Source: Psilocybe azurescens | Taxonomy: Eukaryota; Basidiomycota; Agaricomycetes; Agaricales; Agrocybaceae | DNA length: 64,000 nucleotides | NCBI GenBank assembly: GCA_023853785.1 | Contig: JAJIRX010000793.1 | Span: 53,381-117,380, forward strand | Direction of reading: 5' to 3' | Part shown: one piece after another, positions 32,536 through 46,500 of the stretch | How positions within the stretch are numbered: position 1 is the first letter of the stretch | How the letters are laid out: every line of letters starts with the position of its first letter | Notes under the pieces: generated by a model | Told to the model about the DNA's origin: nothing | The model's input: the letters and a program-made list of their open reading frames with translations, nothing else | Databases searched by the model: none | Position numbers and translations under genes: made by a program

Positions 32536-35293
32536 TCATTGCTGATCGGCCGGAAGCGCCTTGTATATTGGACAGAGATCAAGCCAGGTTTGCTTGATGA
32601 TTTCCGCTTGAGGACCTGTTCGCTGGTCGTTGGGTCGCTCAGCGAAAACGACAGCTAGTCCGGCTTCAAGATGCCAGTCTAAATTTTGATACAAGCAGTT
32701 AGTTTCACTAGAGAATGTGAAGTGCAAGCTAACTGTACCCACCAATATCTAGGAGACGTGAAGGTAGATGGGCAAGTTAGATTGAAAGGGTGAATAGCAT
32801 CTTAAAACTCCTCACGGCAATGGAAAAACCTGCTAGAAATCAGCATTAAGCACCAAAGGAGGACTAATCTACATACCAGGGTCCAGGATTGTCTGCTTGG
32901 AACCGAATAATGACGGTAGAGCCTATAATAAATTGCAGGTCGATATTCAGAGACGCGTATGTTAAAATAAAATAAGGTAGATGACATGCCTCCAACACCC
33001 ACGACATCTCGGCGAGGAGGATTCACATAATTTGCAGGGCCTTGCATCGATTGGACGACATCAAATGCATGTCCATGCAAGCTGTATAGAATGTATAAAA
33101 TGTTGTTTTCAGAAGAGAAAAAATATCTCACTGGAAAGGACTGAGAGAATTGAATGGTGAGCGGGTTGAGCTACAATTCAGAATAAGCGCCTAGATAGGA
33201 GGCTTACTGGATATGCCCTTAAAACCACTCGGGTAAATTTATGTGGTTACTTAGAATGAAGTAACGTACCATTTGGAGATCCATGAATAACGAGCTCAAT
33301 GACTTCGTTACGATCGAGGACAAAGGTGTGTTCCGTGGTGGTAAAATTATCGGGAGATGTGAACCCATTAGCAATGATATTGAGCAGTGTGGGAAGGTCG
33401 GGAGGGAGGTACGAGATTTTATTTATCTCCCACTATTTGTGAATAGGTTATTTAAACGAGAGAGCGGACAGAGCTACTTGAATGAACAAACCATGAGCCT
33501 CCCATTTTTGACCTCCATGCCGAAGTTCAAATCAATGGATCGATCTGCCGGGGCGTTCCCGCCAGGCGCGCCGGGATTGATGAGTGCTGCTAATTCAAAT
33601 TCCTGTAAAAGATTTTGCACGCTTTGGTCAGCCTGTGTGGTTGGCTCTGCGTCTGGAGCCCCCATGTAGTGCAGAACAGCATAAACGTTATTCGTATCGA
33701 CTAGTATCCTGTGTATTGAGCAGGCTCTTGATCTAGAGTGCATAACAAGCTTACGATTTTTATTGTCGCTAGAATGCTGGAGCGTCATTGGACCACGAAT
33801 CCAGTAGTTTGCGACCGGTTGGTTGGCGTTGAGAACAACAGAGTACCGCTGGGCCACATAGATATCGAAACCACCAACGGTGTGGGCTACGTGACTGACA
33901 CCGTCGACCTGTTGTATGACTCTTATAAGCTTAGATCAACGTTAAGATTAAGAATCTACTCGTACCTCAATAATATTCAGATCGTGGCCTTCGATTGAGA
34001 ACCTGAAGGCTGCGTATGCAGAAATATTGATTACCCTGAAGCGATAGCGTTTCCCGGCGACGACATTAACACGTGCACGCACAACCTGTGGGCCTCCGTT
34101 GAATCTACCAACTCCATTAATGAGGCCAGTGTCAGGGATCTACGTCATGGTAATACGAGCTCTTTGAGCAACGAAGGTGAGTGCAGCCACTGGCAATAGA
34201 CTTACAGGTTCGTCATTTCCTTGCAGGAAGATTGCTTCCATTCCCGGTGCAGCCTAAGATATCGAGAAGGTATGGTCATAGGATGGGTGGTTGGTGACAT
34301 AAGGTACTTACATTATGATACCAATCAGCCAAGGTGATGACAGTTGACGCATCATCCACATCGTATAGTGATAAATGCGGGTCTGCGGGGTCTAAAAATT
34401 GAGGTAAGCAGTCGCATGGTGTTCGGCCATGATATCTGTCACTCGCCATAAACGACTAATGCTCTATATGGTTGTTCAAAATTAAGAAATAAAAATAAAT
34501 AAAATACAGCAACATACCCTCGCAACCCATCCACGTATTGAGAAGACAGATGACTGCAGAGATGTTGTGAAAAAACGGCCATTTCAGAGCTTCTCGTTGT
34601 ACTCACCTGTGATACCTATCAAAGATCGAATTGAATTTATTTGCTCACGCAATAAGAAGAGGGTAGTACATACCAAAAAGTTCCAGACTGTCCATTGAGT
34701 GGTACTAGTAAGATAGATACATGTGAGTGTGCCTATGTTTGTTGCAGCTACATGAGCAAACGTACTGTCATATGTATAAGAGTGATTGGGTGCAATGGGG
34801 CATTGATTAACCATGGCAGCTAACACGACCATTTTGTGAGTTCAGACGAATAAGAAAAGTTAGATATATGATGACATACGTCCATCCTCGGACGCGGTCC
34901 TCATCTGGAACTATAAAGTGAAAAAAGATGAGTCTGCTATAAATATTGCTCATAAATGGATCTTACAAGTCCATGCCAATGAATAGAGATACTACGTCTA
35001 ATTGCCAAGTTAGAAAGAGGATTTAACAAAAGATGGAAAACTGACCTCATAGTTGGATCAGTGAGCTGGTCGTTCACCGCAATGTGTAAAGTGTCGTCTT
35101 TGTTAGCCTGGATCAAAGTACCAGGGAAAACCCCGTTGACTATGACACCAGCACGCGAGAAACCATCCGGGGCCACGACAGAGTTGGCAATGTTGAATAC
35201 GACGTCAACGTCTGCAGCAGAGACTCCTCGTAGAGAGGCAGCAAGTAACAAAGTAGTAAGAACGTGAATAGACAAAGAATTCGGAATAAGCAT
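32536..35293 (-). CDS. Laccase (multicopper oxidase), 21 exons, intact
   Basis: Oxidises phenols with reduction of O2 to water; secreted. Exons (minus): 35293-35046, 34997-34967, 34910-34880, 34819-34766, 34704-34674, 34615-34607, 34553-34518, 34463-34447, 34391-34312, 34253-34206, 34139-33966, 33908-33755, 33700-33492, 33432-33270, 33217-33208, 33140-33132, 33081-32990, 32922-32877, 32829-32816, 32748-32743, 32678-32536. Together 1605 nt, 534 residues, no internal stop. A signal peptide ([16 protein letters not shown]) leads the chain. The four copper motifs are complete: HWHGL (89-93), WYHSH (132-136), HPFHLHGH (432-439), HCHIDWH (484-490). The axial residue ten after Cys485 is Leu495. Motifs 2, 3 and 4 are each assembled across exons of 6-14 nt. 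Two introns begin with GC (34446 and 32989); all others are GT-AG. A TATA box lies about 45 nt upstream. Confidence 0.93.
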
Positions 35294-35336
35294 CTGGGAG
35301 AGAGCTGGCTGACATGGGCTTTGTCTCGGGCTTGTA

Positions 35337-35343
35337 TTTTATA
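35337..35343 (-). promoter_or_regulatory. TATA box of the laccase gene
   Basis: TATAAAA on the minus strand, about 45 nt upstream of the laccase ATG. Confidence 0.55.
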
Positions 35344-38300
35344 CGATTCAAGTCAGAACTAAGTAGTAGAATGTGAAGAAATAATATAATTTACGACTAA
35401 TTCAGTCCGTTGCTTTTCTTAGGTGGGTATTCAGGCTACAAAATAGGGAATTGTGCCCTGCACTGTGTGTAACAGTAGGTACCCACGAGTAAGCATCAAG
35501 TGAGCGCGAATATGTCCTATTTTTAGGTACGAAGTGGCCGTCTTCCATTACTTATGAACATGCGCTTGATCTTAATCCCATTGAGGTAGAACTATGCGTT
35601 TTCCGTATCCCCTTCAATGGACAAGGCTTGCCCATTGAACCTGCACAAATGATGGTCTATAAATATCCAACCACAATCCACATTGGTGGCCATCCATCTT
35701 ACAATTTTAATAAATTGTTGCAAGTTTAATTAAGAGTCTCTATATCTTACAGTCTGTGACCTAAGATGTAATCCAACATATCTAATAATCAGTAACATAA
35801 TTAACGTAAATCTTTTTTCGACCGTTGAAGGCAGCCACTAATATTCGGCCATCAAACGGCCTGAATGTTACCTTGTGGCGTATTTGTAAGTGCTTGGCTT
35901 GGCGCTTACCGAGTGTATGGGGATTGCTCGGGGTTCGTTGGAGGTTCGAGTTGGCTTTAAACATTTATGGAATAAGTTTCATTACATATTTGTTAAATGG
36001 TTTCCAAAAAGAAGACCTTGATAATTCATCCTTTTTGAATATCCGAGACTTGAAGCGTTGAAGCGTGAAAGTCAACTGAAGGCCGAGCTAACCGCTGCTT
36101 CCAAATAAAACTATCAGACATGTCACATCCAGATATAGCGCCTTCACCTGATAGCTTTGAAATCTTCTGCCATGCAGTTCATCAACGGCTTGTTGTATCT
36201 TTGACACGGCGAAAATTTTACAATTTCGTCATGGAGGTTAAGCCTGGACATTGATGAGAAAATGGTTTCCTATAACGGTTACGTCTATTTAAAAACTCTC
36301 AAGTCTTCATTGAAACATTTCAAGAAAGTCATGACACGTTTGACACCCTGTCGTCGCCGGCTCATCCTCAATTCTGGAGAATGATGGTAATCCGTCTAAT
36401 AGCACATGAACAATGTGTCAAAGTGCAGAAGCCCCAAATCAAGGGTAGAATAATAATTAAGCCCAGAACAGTGGTATAGAACCTACCCAGCGACAAGGAA
36501 CAGGAATGGCAATCTATTAAACACTATACAGATCATATTTGTTCATCTCCTCTGGACAACCTGTTTAGGGCCCACCTATTTGGAGCCACACCCTTTGTAT
36601 TAGTTGTCAATGATGTGCCTCATGCTACAAGTCAAAGATCTGGTGGCTGAGGCTGTACTTACAGTTTTGTAATGCAAGATGTGAGTCACAAAGAGTACTT
36701 CTGACATTTTATACCTTAGTTTAAACTGTTGAAGGTGTCCCTTTGGAATATGAAGGCCCACTATCGTGAAGTCCTTCTGTTTGTACGCGTACTTGAGTAT
36801 GTTATTGCGTCACCAATGGCTGACGCGTTGAGTGACATCTCTCGAACCAACAGGGACCGCATTGGCATGGAGTGGCATTATTACGACTCATACATCATCG
36901 TTTCCGAGTTTCTGGATATTTTCAGCCAACCGTGGTACCGGATGATGTACACCCACCCTTTGTGTACGGTATTATTCCTAGCTACGGTTCGTCGGTAGGG
37001 AAGTGATGGTGACGCGCATATGCTTTGACTGTCCGATTTCATGTTCAAAGGTGCCCACCAGCGGAATTTCATGTGGATATCAATGACAGAACTAGGAGTA
37101 AACGTCGCTTAAATGGCAGAAAAGAATACACTAGCGTTATATAGACACTTGTTTTGAGATAGGGTTTTCTCAATCGAACTTCGTTCTCTCCAAGTTTGCT
37201 CTATTTATTTACCGAATAAATCCATGGATATGTAGGTGTGTTCAGGCCGGGCTTGTTGTCTTAAGAGACAACCTTTCAGTATCTACGGGTTAGTTTCTTC
37301 GCGTAGAGATAATGGGAGGCGCCACGGAGTCGGGTTTGAGCCGCACTACGCGGGTGGTACCAACTTGCTCAACCTGTGCCTGAGAGTAGATCAATGCCCT
37401 AATGGATCAGTAAGTCTATTAATACAGTTTGATGACAGAAGCATTCAGATAACCACGGCCTTCACCATTTCGGGATAATGATTTGACAAACTCATGATCG
37501 AAATGGACCCTGTTCGTTAAGGAGTGCAGGCCTATACGGCAACGTTTAGCGGTACAATACCCATCGGTATACAATCATGAGCACATTTAAATGGTTCATA
37601 AAATCGCCTTATGTTCCAGACATAAGCTTCCATATTGGTCATCTGGAGCACCGGTTTCTGTGGCTTATCCTTCAGATAGTTGGGCATTAATAGCGGGGTC
37701 AACGGAAATAACCAATGACAGCTGTGGGTACACAATCGTTAGGGAAAGTGCAGCAATGTCGTTGATTTCGCAAGTTACAAGAATTAGGTCCCAGGAGGAT
37801 CGGACATGACCAACGGCAGCCACTGCATATGAACCCTTGAAGCTGCTTACTTATTTATGAGAGTGATAATACTTGTCGGGCTCAGCAGTACCATGAGATG
37901 TTCGCATGCAGCAGGCTGAAGATCCCCGCATTGCTATAAATAAATTAGGCTTAATGTACCGCTCGATACACGTCCATTTGTATCTTCCTCAGGTGACCTT
38001 TCTAGAGGATATTCTCACTCCGCTTACATGCTGTCAGCAAGGGGCGAATTCTCATGTCTATCATGTTTACTTCTAAAAATTCTGACCCTATTTCTATAGA
38101 CCTAGACAGATTAGTTAGTATTGAGGTATATCACGATCTGCGGTGTGTTCTGATCATACGCCCTAAGAGAGCATTGAGTGTCATTGTTCTACTGGGCTCA
38201 TGACCGATACGACGTATGCATTGACTAGTGGAGTGAGATAAATTGTTAGACAATGACAGTGACCGTTTTTGCGTACGCGGAGTTCCGGTTGAGAGAATAT

Positions 38301-41300
38301 GGGTAGAAGCGGTGGACCGGCGGAGGTGTATCTATTCACACTTTGTTGGGTAATACGGTCAGCATTTTCGCGATATCCCCCATCTAATTCACCCTGCTGG
38401 CATGACTGTGTCTATAGCGCAAAGCATAGTCATAGAGATAGAAGGTCACTGGAGATATTCTGGACTTTTTCGTTGACCGAGAACGCCCGACATAAAGCAG
38501 GGAGAAGCAGGAGTGATAACTGGGGTGGGCTGGCGGCTTGTAGTAGAGTAGAGGACGAAGTACCAAAGGACGAAGGAGGGTGCGGTTGCTTGATGATGGG
38601 ATGGCCGTTGAGACGGCCTTCATCATGTATGCACATTTTCCGGGAGAATACTGTGGTCCTCAGCTTGGGAACTATGCCTCTACATCGTCGGCGTCTCTTT
38701 TCGAAATGTATAAAGGAGCCGAGCTATAAGTAGCATGCGTCGGCGCCGTGGAGCTGTAGTCTTCCCTCATTCAATATGCTCGAGAATGATTTATACTCCA
38801 AAGAGATGGCTCATAACTGAGTGATGTTCAGAAACCTCTCACTTTACGTGAACCAGCTGCCACCTCGAGAACGGCTGATTTATTCGACATCGACGAGTAG
38901 TCTAGAAATAAATCGAGGATTAAAAATACATGAGCGTTAGCACATTGACGTATGTGGTCGACCCAGTGTTAACGAATGGACCTCAGCCTCCTATGTACCC
39001 TTTCAGGATCTTCTTTTTCAATGAATATATCAATGACCGAATATTCTTCGAGATCGTAGTACTAGTAGAGTGCTTTCAAAGAGGGGACGTTGAGAATGCC
39101 TTCCCTCCGATGTTCGGACAGTTGATGAATTATGGTGGAAGTAACTGGATTCTTGAGTCAACTCCATCAAGCAATTAAATAGGTACGAAATCCATGTTTC
39201 TATAGTATATTATTGGACCGGGCTTGACATTGGGATCATCAGTTTGGTAAGAAAGCCCACAGACTCGGAGAGCAGTGCAGATCGACCCGACCGTCGGGCG
39301 AGTGGTATATCGACTAGTGGTAGATTGACGTAAGATAGATATAGTAGATCTTGCGTATGATGAGCTACCACTCTGTTGGGGTCCAGCACGTCGCACGTCG
39401 CACGGAGTTTGGAGCCCTCTACACCGTTCAGTTCAATTCCGCGAAGGTACCACGCAGCTTCCTGCTTTTGGCTTCAAGTTCCAGCCTTCCACCGGGCAGG
39501 GAATATTACGTGTTTGATTCAGTACACAACGCGTACTTAGGTTCTAAATTAAAGGTTCTCTTCCGCGCAGTGGATATCACCGGCGGCACTTCCACGTTGT
39601 GGAAGCACGTCCGTGAATTTCAACTGATTGACGGCGAGATTATGGAGGGATGATTGACTCACCTTCACGTTATAATTGAAATTGAGAACCGCGCAATCGG
39701 CGCGAGGGAGGCTTGAAGCACGTTTTGAATATTATTTCGGGGGATTCGTATGGATTTGGAGGGGATAGGTGGTGGTGAGATGATGCCAGTGGGTGGGCTG
39801 TGGGGGATGCGTGACCAACGATCTGAGGGAACGGCTTTCTACTATCTGAGTCCAACATGAATCTGGAGTGTCCAGGCCTAGTTCTCGCGCGTGTTTGATT
39901 GAAGGTTAAAAGTCGACGTCGGGGCGGTAGAAGGACGTAGATGTATACGGATTCGAATTCAAAGTTGGGGGGGCGTATGCGGCGTATGTTAAGTTTGGGT
40001 TATCTTCCCGAGCCTGGATGCTGTTGTGACCCCTCCTCATTTTGAGGGTTCGTTGATCGTTCATTAATCGATTGATTCCTTAAATGATTCATTAATTAGT
40101 TGTATAGGTGAATGGAAAGGAAAAGGGAAGTCGGGATGATGAGCTGAGGCTGAGGCTGAGGCTGAGCTTACCGAGGCTGGGATAGCTGCCGATGAAGTGG
40201 AAGCGGTCCAACTCTAACCTCGTGCGGCGTTTATGGATTTTCTGATCGTCTCTTGCAGCGGGTCTCGATGCGATATACTATACTCAGGCTGTTCGGGGTG
40301 CATAGTTAGTCAAGTGAGGTTATATCGAAGTGAAGATGACGATCTACGTAAATGGACGTAGACTCATGCTACAGCGACTTTAGTCTCTGATGCCGATAAC
40401 TGTAGACTTCTGGGGTTAGGTGCCAAGTGAGAATGGCCGTTCGTTCTAGAGCGTTTGAATGGAGAGAGTGGGCTGGATGAGTGGGTGTGGTTGGACTGTT
40501 TGATGGGATGGGATTGGGTGGGACGGCGATGTGGCTTACTAGCGCAGTCTGGTGGATGAGCGCCACTGTCCAGAGGTTGCCGGATGGCGTGGTATCCAGA
40601 GATTGATACGTCGTAGAGTAATGTGCGTGCGAACAGACTATCCGCGTTGTATCTGTGGATGACGAACGGTTCAGATGCGGGTTTGTGTGAATAGAAATAG
40701 AATAATTGAAGTCGGGCACCAGCATCGGATAAATAATTCGAGTTGGTGGGAGGGCTGGAAGGATACGTGGACTTTGCATGAGACAGCTGGCTGCGTTATA
40801 GTTATTGACGACAATGGAGGGTTGATGGAAGTGTGAATGGGGTAGAGACAGACGAACTGAGCTTTTCGGGCTGGTCGGGGCTCGGAAGCGCATGTCAGTG
40901 TGTTCAATGTTGGGGCGTTGGGGCGTCGGGCGTTGATCTGAAGATAGCGGCTGGAGAACTATAGACGTACCAATTAGAGTCTGGGGATAGGATGACTAGA
41001 AGATTCGATGGGAAAACGAGGAAGATGGTCTGCTCGGTTATTTCAAGGGGTAACCTAATGGATCGTTTGCTTGGTTTGTAGGTAGGTTGGGGTTGGGGAC
41101 TGCGCGGTGCTTCGTGCTCTATGTCGTTAGAGCAGAGAGAGTCGGCGTGAGCTTTCGTGAATTAGAGCGACATGTTTTCGAGACTCGAATTCGGGCGTTG
41201 ACCTGAAGATTTAAGAAACGGACTCGATGACTCGCGACTCGGACAGGCCGGGGAAGAGCAGGGATATCATGTACCACGGTTGCACGCGGCTGGCATTGGC

Positions 41301-42085
41301 AAAGCAGAGTATGTGGAGAATTTTAGACGTGCTAGTTGTGTAGGGTGGAATGGAGGGCTCGAAGAAGATGCTGGTATATTCGGCGTTGTTGGCTCATGGC
41401 GTAAGGCGTAATGGATGGGTCGGGAGCGAGATGGCACCGAACATGTAATGTAATGTATTGCGCTGCACTGGGCGGGCGCGGCGAGGGGCGGATAGAAAAT
41501 CATAGAATAGAGGGTGAGATTGGCCAGTGTACATCGTTTACATTGTTGTTCGGGGGCCCTCTAGCAAATGTAGGTACATGATTTGTACTGCGGGAACTCT
41601 GAGTCAAGACGGCTATGGCGGCTATAGCTCGGGCACGGAATGGGGGATGCGAACTTTGGCCTACTCTGGGAGACAGCGGGATTGATCATCCGAGGACCGA
41701 TATCCGTTTGTCAACGAATCAAGGCGAGGTCAGCCAGAAAGTAATGAGCTATGTCATCATCCAGATATCGAAGGGCAGAGAAAGCTGAGGGTCGTCGGCC
41801 CCGTGGGTAGCCTTAAGCCGCAGAGTTGAGCCGCGAGTGCAGGAAAACAAGTCAGTCTACTCGGTCAGTCACAGTAGATTCTGAATAGCAACAGCGGAGA
41901 AATCATCTGTCAGAGTCACTCAGAAAATGCAGGTTGCGTCATCGTCTTACGTAACAAATGGGTTACTCATCCATTTTAATGAGTCTTACTAATGCACGCT
42001 GCAGCCAAATAAATACAAAAGGCGAGAGGGGACGTAGTCAGCAGGATTCCTCTACTAACACCCCCTTTCTCAACGCTTGTAGGAT
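35344..42085. other. 6.7 kb without a recognised gene
   Basis: Short open frames only. 36729-36998 (+) reads EYVIASPMADALSDISRTNR; 38299-38733 (+) is a 144-codon frame of random-looking composition; 39351-39653 (+) reads TEFGALYTVQFNSAKVPRSF and STLWKHVREFQLIDGEIMEG; 40369-40893 (-) is Ser/Pro/His-rich. None matches a family I know. They may be decayed genes or genes with unresolved introns. No transposon ends were identified. Confidence 0.4.
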
Positions 42086-42346
42086 GTGAGTATGATGTTT
42101 TTGTGTTTGGATGGTTTTGGAATGGGTGGTTGGACGGTTGGAGGAATGGATGGATGGATTTTGAGGGGTTTGGAGGGATGGGAGGGGTGGATTGGGAGGT
42201 GGGAGGGTGGATGACGTGTTTTGGGGGAGTGGGTTTAGATGGATGGAGGGGCTTGTGTGGGCAGGGAACTGTGCTGGGATGGGATGGGATGGAAGGAATG
42301 AATGCTCGTGGATGGAATGCTAATTGATTTTTTTTCTTTTTGATAG
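42086..42346 (+). other. Probable 5'-UTR intron of the ribosomal protein L10 gene
   Basis: GTGAGT donor at 42086 and TTTTTGATAG acceptor ending 42346, six bases before the ATG. The interior is very G-rich (GGATGG repeats) and precedes a T-rich tract at the acceptor. Leader introns are common in fungal ribosomal protein genes. Confidence 0.5.
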
Positions 42347-42352
42347 AATAAA

Positions 42353-43203
42353 ATGGGTCGCCGTCCCGCTCGCTGCTACCGCTACTGCAAAAACAAGCCG
42401 TACCCCAAATCGAGGTACAACCGTGGTGTTCCTGACCCCAAAGTGCGTTATCCTCATCCATTATCCTCATACTGATAACATGCATGCTTATAATCTATGT
42501 CCTTTCATCTATCTTAATAGATCAGGATCTTCGATCTTGGCCGCAAGCGTGCTAATGTCGACGAGTTCCCTTTCTGTTGCCATCTCGTGTCCAACGAGTA
42601 CGAGCAGCTCTCGTCCGAGGCGCTCGAGGCGGCCCGTATTTGTGCGAACAAGTATGTAACCAAGACCAGCGGAAAGGACTCTTTCCATCTCCGTGTCCGC
42701 CCCCATCCTTTCCACGTCATCCGTATCAACAAGATGTTGTCCTGCGCTGGAGCTGATAGGTGAGTCGACATTGAACTAGAGTTTAAAAATGCGTTTGCTG
42801 AAGGAATGGGCAGGCTGCAAACTGGCATGCGTGGAGCGTGGGGCAAGCCCTACGGCACCGTCGCCCGTGTCAACATTGGCCAGGTCATCCTGTCGATCCG
42901 CACCAAGGACTCGAACGCGGCTGTCGTCATGGAGGCACTCCGCCGCGCCCGCTACAAGTTCCCTGGAAGGCAGAAGATCATCGTCTCCAAGAAGTGGGGC
43001 TTCACCAACGTGGACAAGGGTGACTATATGAAGTTGAAGGAGGACAAGAAAGTGTTGCAGTGCGTATTTTTGCTGTTTGGTGTGCGGATTGAACGGGATT
43101 ATGGCTGACGGTGTGTATTTCTCGCAGGGATGGAGCTTACGTACAGTTCATTCGTCCCAAGGGCCCATTGGAGCAGAACCTGCGCAATCAACTCCGTGCT
43201 TGA
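42353..43203 (+). CDS. rpl10: 60S ribosomal protein L10 (uL16)
   Basis: Four exons (42353-42442, 42521-42759, 42814-43059, 43128-43203) give 651 nt and 216 residues, the usual length for the family. Recognisable parts: [20 protein letters not shown] at the N-terminus, [55 protein letters not shown] (the conserved loop), [38 protein letters not shown] and a terminus of [11 protein letters not shown]. uL16 completes the peptidyl-transferase-centre region of the large subunit and is assembled late in the cytoplasm. All introns are GT-AG, 54-78 nt. A leader intron probably precedes the gene. No defects seen. Confidence 0.97.
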
Positions 43204-43579
43204 TTCATTCATACGTTCATACTCGATTGTTTGTACATAGTGCGCTTGTAGGGTTCGGTTGATTATGACGACGTTTATTTTTATAATGGATTGTTTGCGC
43301 GTGGGATCCGATCTGTTGCCGCGTGAGCGAGTTCGCCGCATCGGGGGCCTGAGGTTAAATACAATTGGCTCAATACTCCCTACATCACCCTGAATGAGTC
43401 GGTGATGGACAGGGGAAAGGAGGCAGAGATTAAGGTTTATGGACTGAACGTTCGCCGCTTCGAATGTAGGGTCGACGGCGTAGTACAAACAAGCTCTGAG
43501 AGAAGAGTCCATTGCATTTACTGTGTGATCACGTGTGACATGGTGTAATGGCAGGGAAAGCGAATAATGAGACTTGACC

Positions 43580-46500
43580 ATGGACGACCACCACCTCCAC
43601 TCTCAGCGCCACCATCCCATACAGTTCCAGCTCCCTCAGTTTGTATACTCATCCGCTCCCACTCTTGTCCCCGGTGGAGGCGCAGAGGTCATCCCTCTCA
43701 CAAATCCAGAATGGTTTGTCAATAATGGGTTCACCCTCTCGCCGGGCAACCAGTCTGTCGCTTTTCCCCAATTATTTTTATTGTCAGCCTTTTAATGGAA
43801 AAAAAAAATATATATAGTTTTTTTGCGCAACAGCAACCACCGGCTCTCAATGACCATGTCGGAGAATCTACTTCGTCGCCGTTTGATTTTGCGGAAACCG
43901 AGGAGCTCACCTTCCCGCCGCCGGCTCCACCTACGCGGCCGGACTTGCACCTGCTCTCGTCGCTCAGCGTGCCCTCGCCGTTCGGGCTCCCTGTGTATTC
44001 GGTGTCCGGGTTCGACATCGTGTCGATTCTGTCCCGCGTGCACCATCGCCCGAACGCGACGGTGCACCTGGGCCCCGTGGACCTGACGTGCTCGTTTGTC
44101 GTCGTCGATCCCAGGCGATATGACCATCCGATCGTGTATTGCTCGCCTACGTTCTGCACGCTTACGGGGTACGCCGAGGCGGAGGTTTTAGGGCGGAATT
44201 GCCGCTTCCTGCAGGCGCCCGGGGGCATGGTGGCGAAGGGCGAGCAGCGCAAGTTCACGAGCGGGGAGAGCGTGGGCATGCTGAGGAAGGCTATTGCGAG
44301 CGGGAAGGACGTGCAGACGAGCATCGTGAATTACAAGAAGAATGGCGCGGCGTTTATCAACCTCGTCACGGTTATTACGGTGAATGGGGAGGGCGAGGAG
44401 GGCGAGACGCCGTGGTACTATGTGGGGTTCCAGGTGGACTTGACCGAGCAGCCGAATGCGATTTTGGAGAAGTTGCGGGATGGCACGTATGCGCATTTTG
44501 AGCCCCCGCCCCGCGCGTGGGTGCGGGTGTGGAGGGGGCGCTGTGCAGAATGGTGCCAACAATGTGTTGGTGGGAAATACGAGAGATAAGAAAGGCAATG
44601 CGGTTAGGCCGGTTATTATGTCCAAGGAGCTCAAGCGCCTGCTCGCGGATCCGTCGTTCTTGCGTTCTTTTCCCCTCCCACATGATCCTTCCTCCACATC
44701 CATATCCACCGCCAACACCACCTCTACACCCACCTCATCCTCCACAGAAGACCCCACATCCACCTCCGCCAACGCCGTCGCAGCAGCCGCCTCCGCGAAC
44801 CACCTCCTGCACCTCTTCCTCCTCGAGGCCTCGCCGGACTTCATCCACGTCGTCTCCCTCAAGGGCAGCTTCCTGTACGTCGCGCCGAGCGTGCGCCGCG
44901 TGCTCGGGTACGAGGCGCACGAGATGGTCGGCCGCTGTCTGGCGGACTATGCGCACCCGGAGGACGTGGTGCCGCTGATGCGCGAGCTGAAGGAGAGCAG
45001 TGCGACGGGCATTGGGGCCGGGTTTGTGGGTGGTGCCAGTGGTTCTGGTGCCGGTTCGAATACGAACGGGAATCATAATGCGAATGGGAACACCAATTCC
45101 AGCGTCAGCGGCGGCGAATTGCAGACAGCAGCAGGAGGAGGAACGGGGGCATGCCGCGCTCCGTCGACCTGCTCTTCCGCGCAAAAACGAAGATGGGGCG
45201 CTACGTCTGGGTGGAGTGCAGAGGGCGCCTGCACGTCGAGCCGGGCAAGGGCAGGAAGGCGATCATCCTCACTGGGCGGGCGCGGGAGATGATGAGCTTG
45301 CGCTGGGAGGATGTGCGGGAGGCGGGCGGGCTGGCGCGGAGCGTGCGTGTCAGTGTTAGTGGGGGCGTGGGTTCGCCGGCTGGGAATGGGAATGCAAATG
45401 GGACAAGTGTGCCACAACAGCAGGGCCAGGAGAGGAGAGAGGAGAGGCGGGAGGTGAGCCAGGAGGTGTGGGGTCTCCTCGGCGGCACGAGCCGCGAGAC
45501 GGCGACGTTCCTCACGGCGGGCGTGGGTATGAGGGATGTGCTCGGCTGGACGGCGGAGGAGGTTGTGGGGAGGGGGTAAGAGATTTTGTTGTTGATTCTG
45601 CTGCTGCGGGTGCGGGTGCGGGTGCGGAGGGGATGGAGGGGATTGGGGCTGTTGTAAAAGGGATGAGGGTTTTCCAGAGAGAGCGGAGGCGGAGAGGATG
45701 GGCAGGGAAAGGGAAAGGGAAAGAGGCAGGAGACCCAGCGAGGTGGAGCAAGGTGCGGTGTTTGATGCGCACGCGGGATGGTGGGTGTGTGGATGTGTGG
45801 TTTGTGGTTTATCGTGCGGATTTGGAGGATGAGAGCGGTGATCGTGATCAAGATCTGGAGGGTGCGCACGACGGAGAGGAGAAAACAGGGCCAAGGGAGG
45901 AGGAAGAAGGTGCGGGATGGTGAGGCCGGGATGAGCATCTCGCCTGCTGCGCTTGTTTACCAGATTAGGCGGGTGGATGCCGAGACGGTCGAGTGTGGCC
46001 CCATGCCACCGACGACGGAGGCGGCGCTTGGGCTTGGTGGGGGTGGTGTCTCTTCGTCCTCGTCCTCTACCAAAAATGCGGCTTCTCTCGTTCCGACGAC
46101 TTCTTCTGGCCCTGCAGCCGCAGGGTCGTCGTCATCACCGTCCTCTTCGTCGTCGTCGTCGGCGGTGGCAGAACAAACGAGACCCGCGCCCGCGCTTCCG
46201 ACGCCGTCGTTGGACATGTTCGAGGAGCTCTCCATCGCGCGAGGCACGAGCTGGCAGTATGAGCTGCAGCAGCTGCGGTTCGCGAATGCGAGGCTGGAGG
46301 AGGAGATTGCGGGCTTGGAGGCAGTTGTGACGGATGCGGACGATGCGAAGAGGAAGGTTAGGGGAATGGAGAGGGAGAAGGAGGTGGAGAAAGGAAAAGA
46401 TAAAGAGGAGTTGAAGCAGGAGAGGGTGGGGGTGGAGTCGATCCAGACGGCGGCGAATGCGAGTGTGAATGTGAACGTGGAGTATGTGCCGTATGAGGAA

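Noticed and set aside
32536..35293. Laccase as a pseudogene lacking motif 3 and 4 ligands
   Set aside because: The apparent ILYSLHGH and LYQNLDWH readings come from intron sequence; splicing the microexons restores all ligands and a continuous 535-codon frame.
38299..38733. 144-codon protein
   Set aside because: Composition looks random, overlapping frames exist on the other strand, and no family is recognised.
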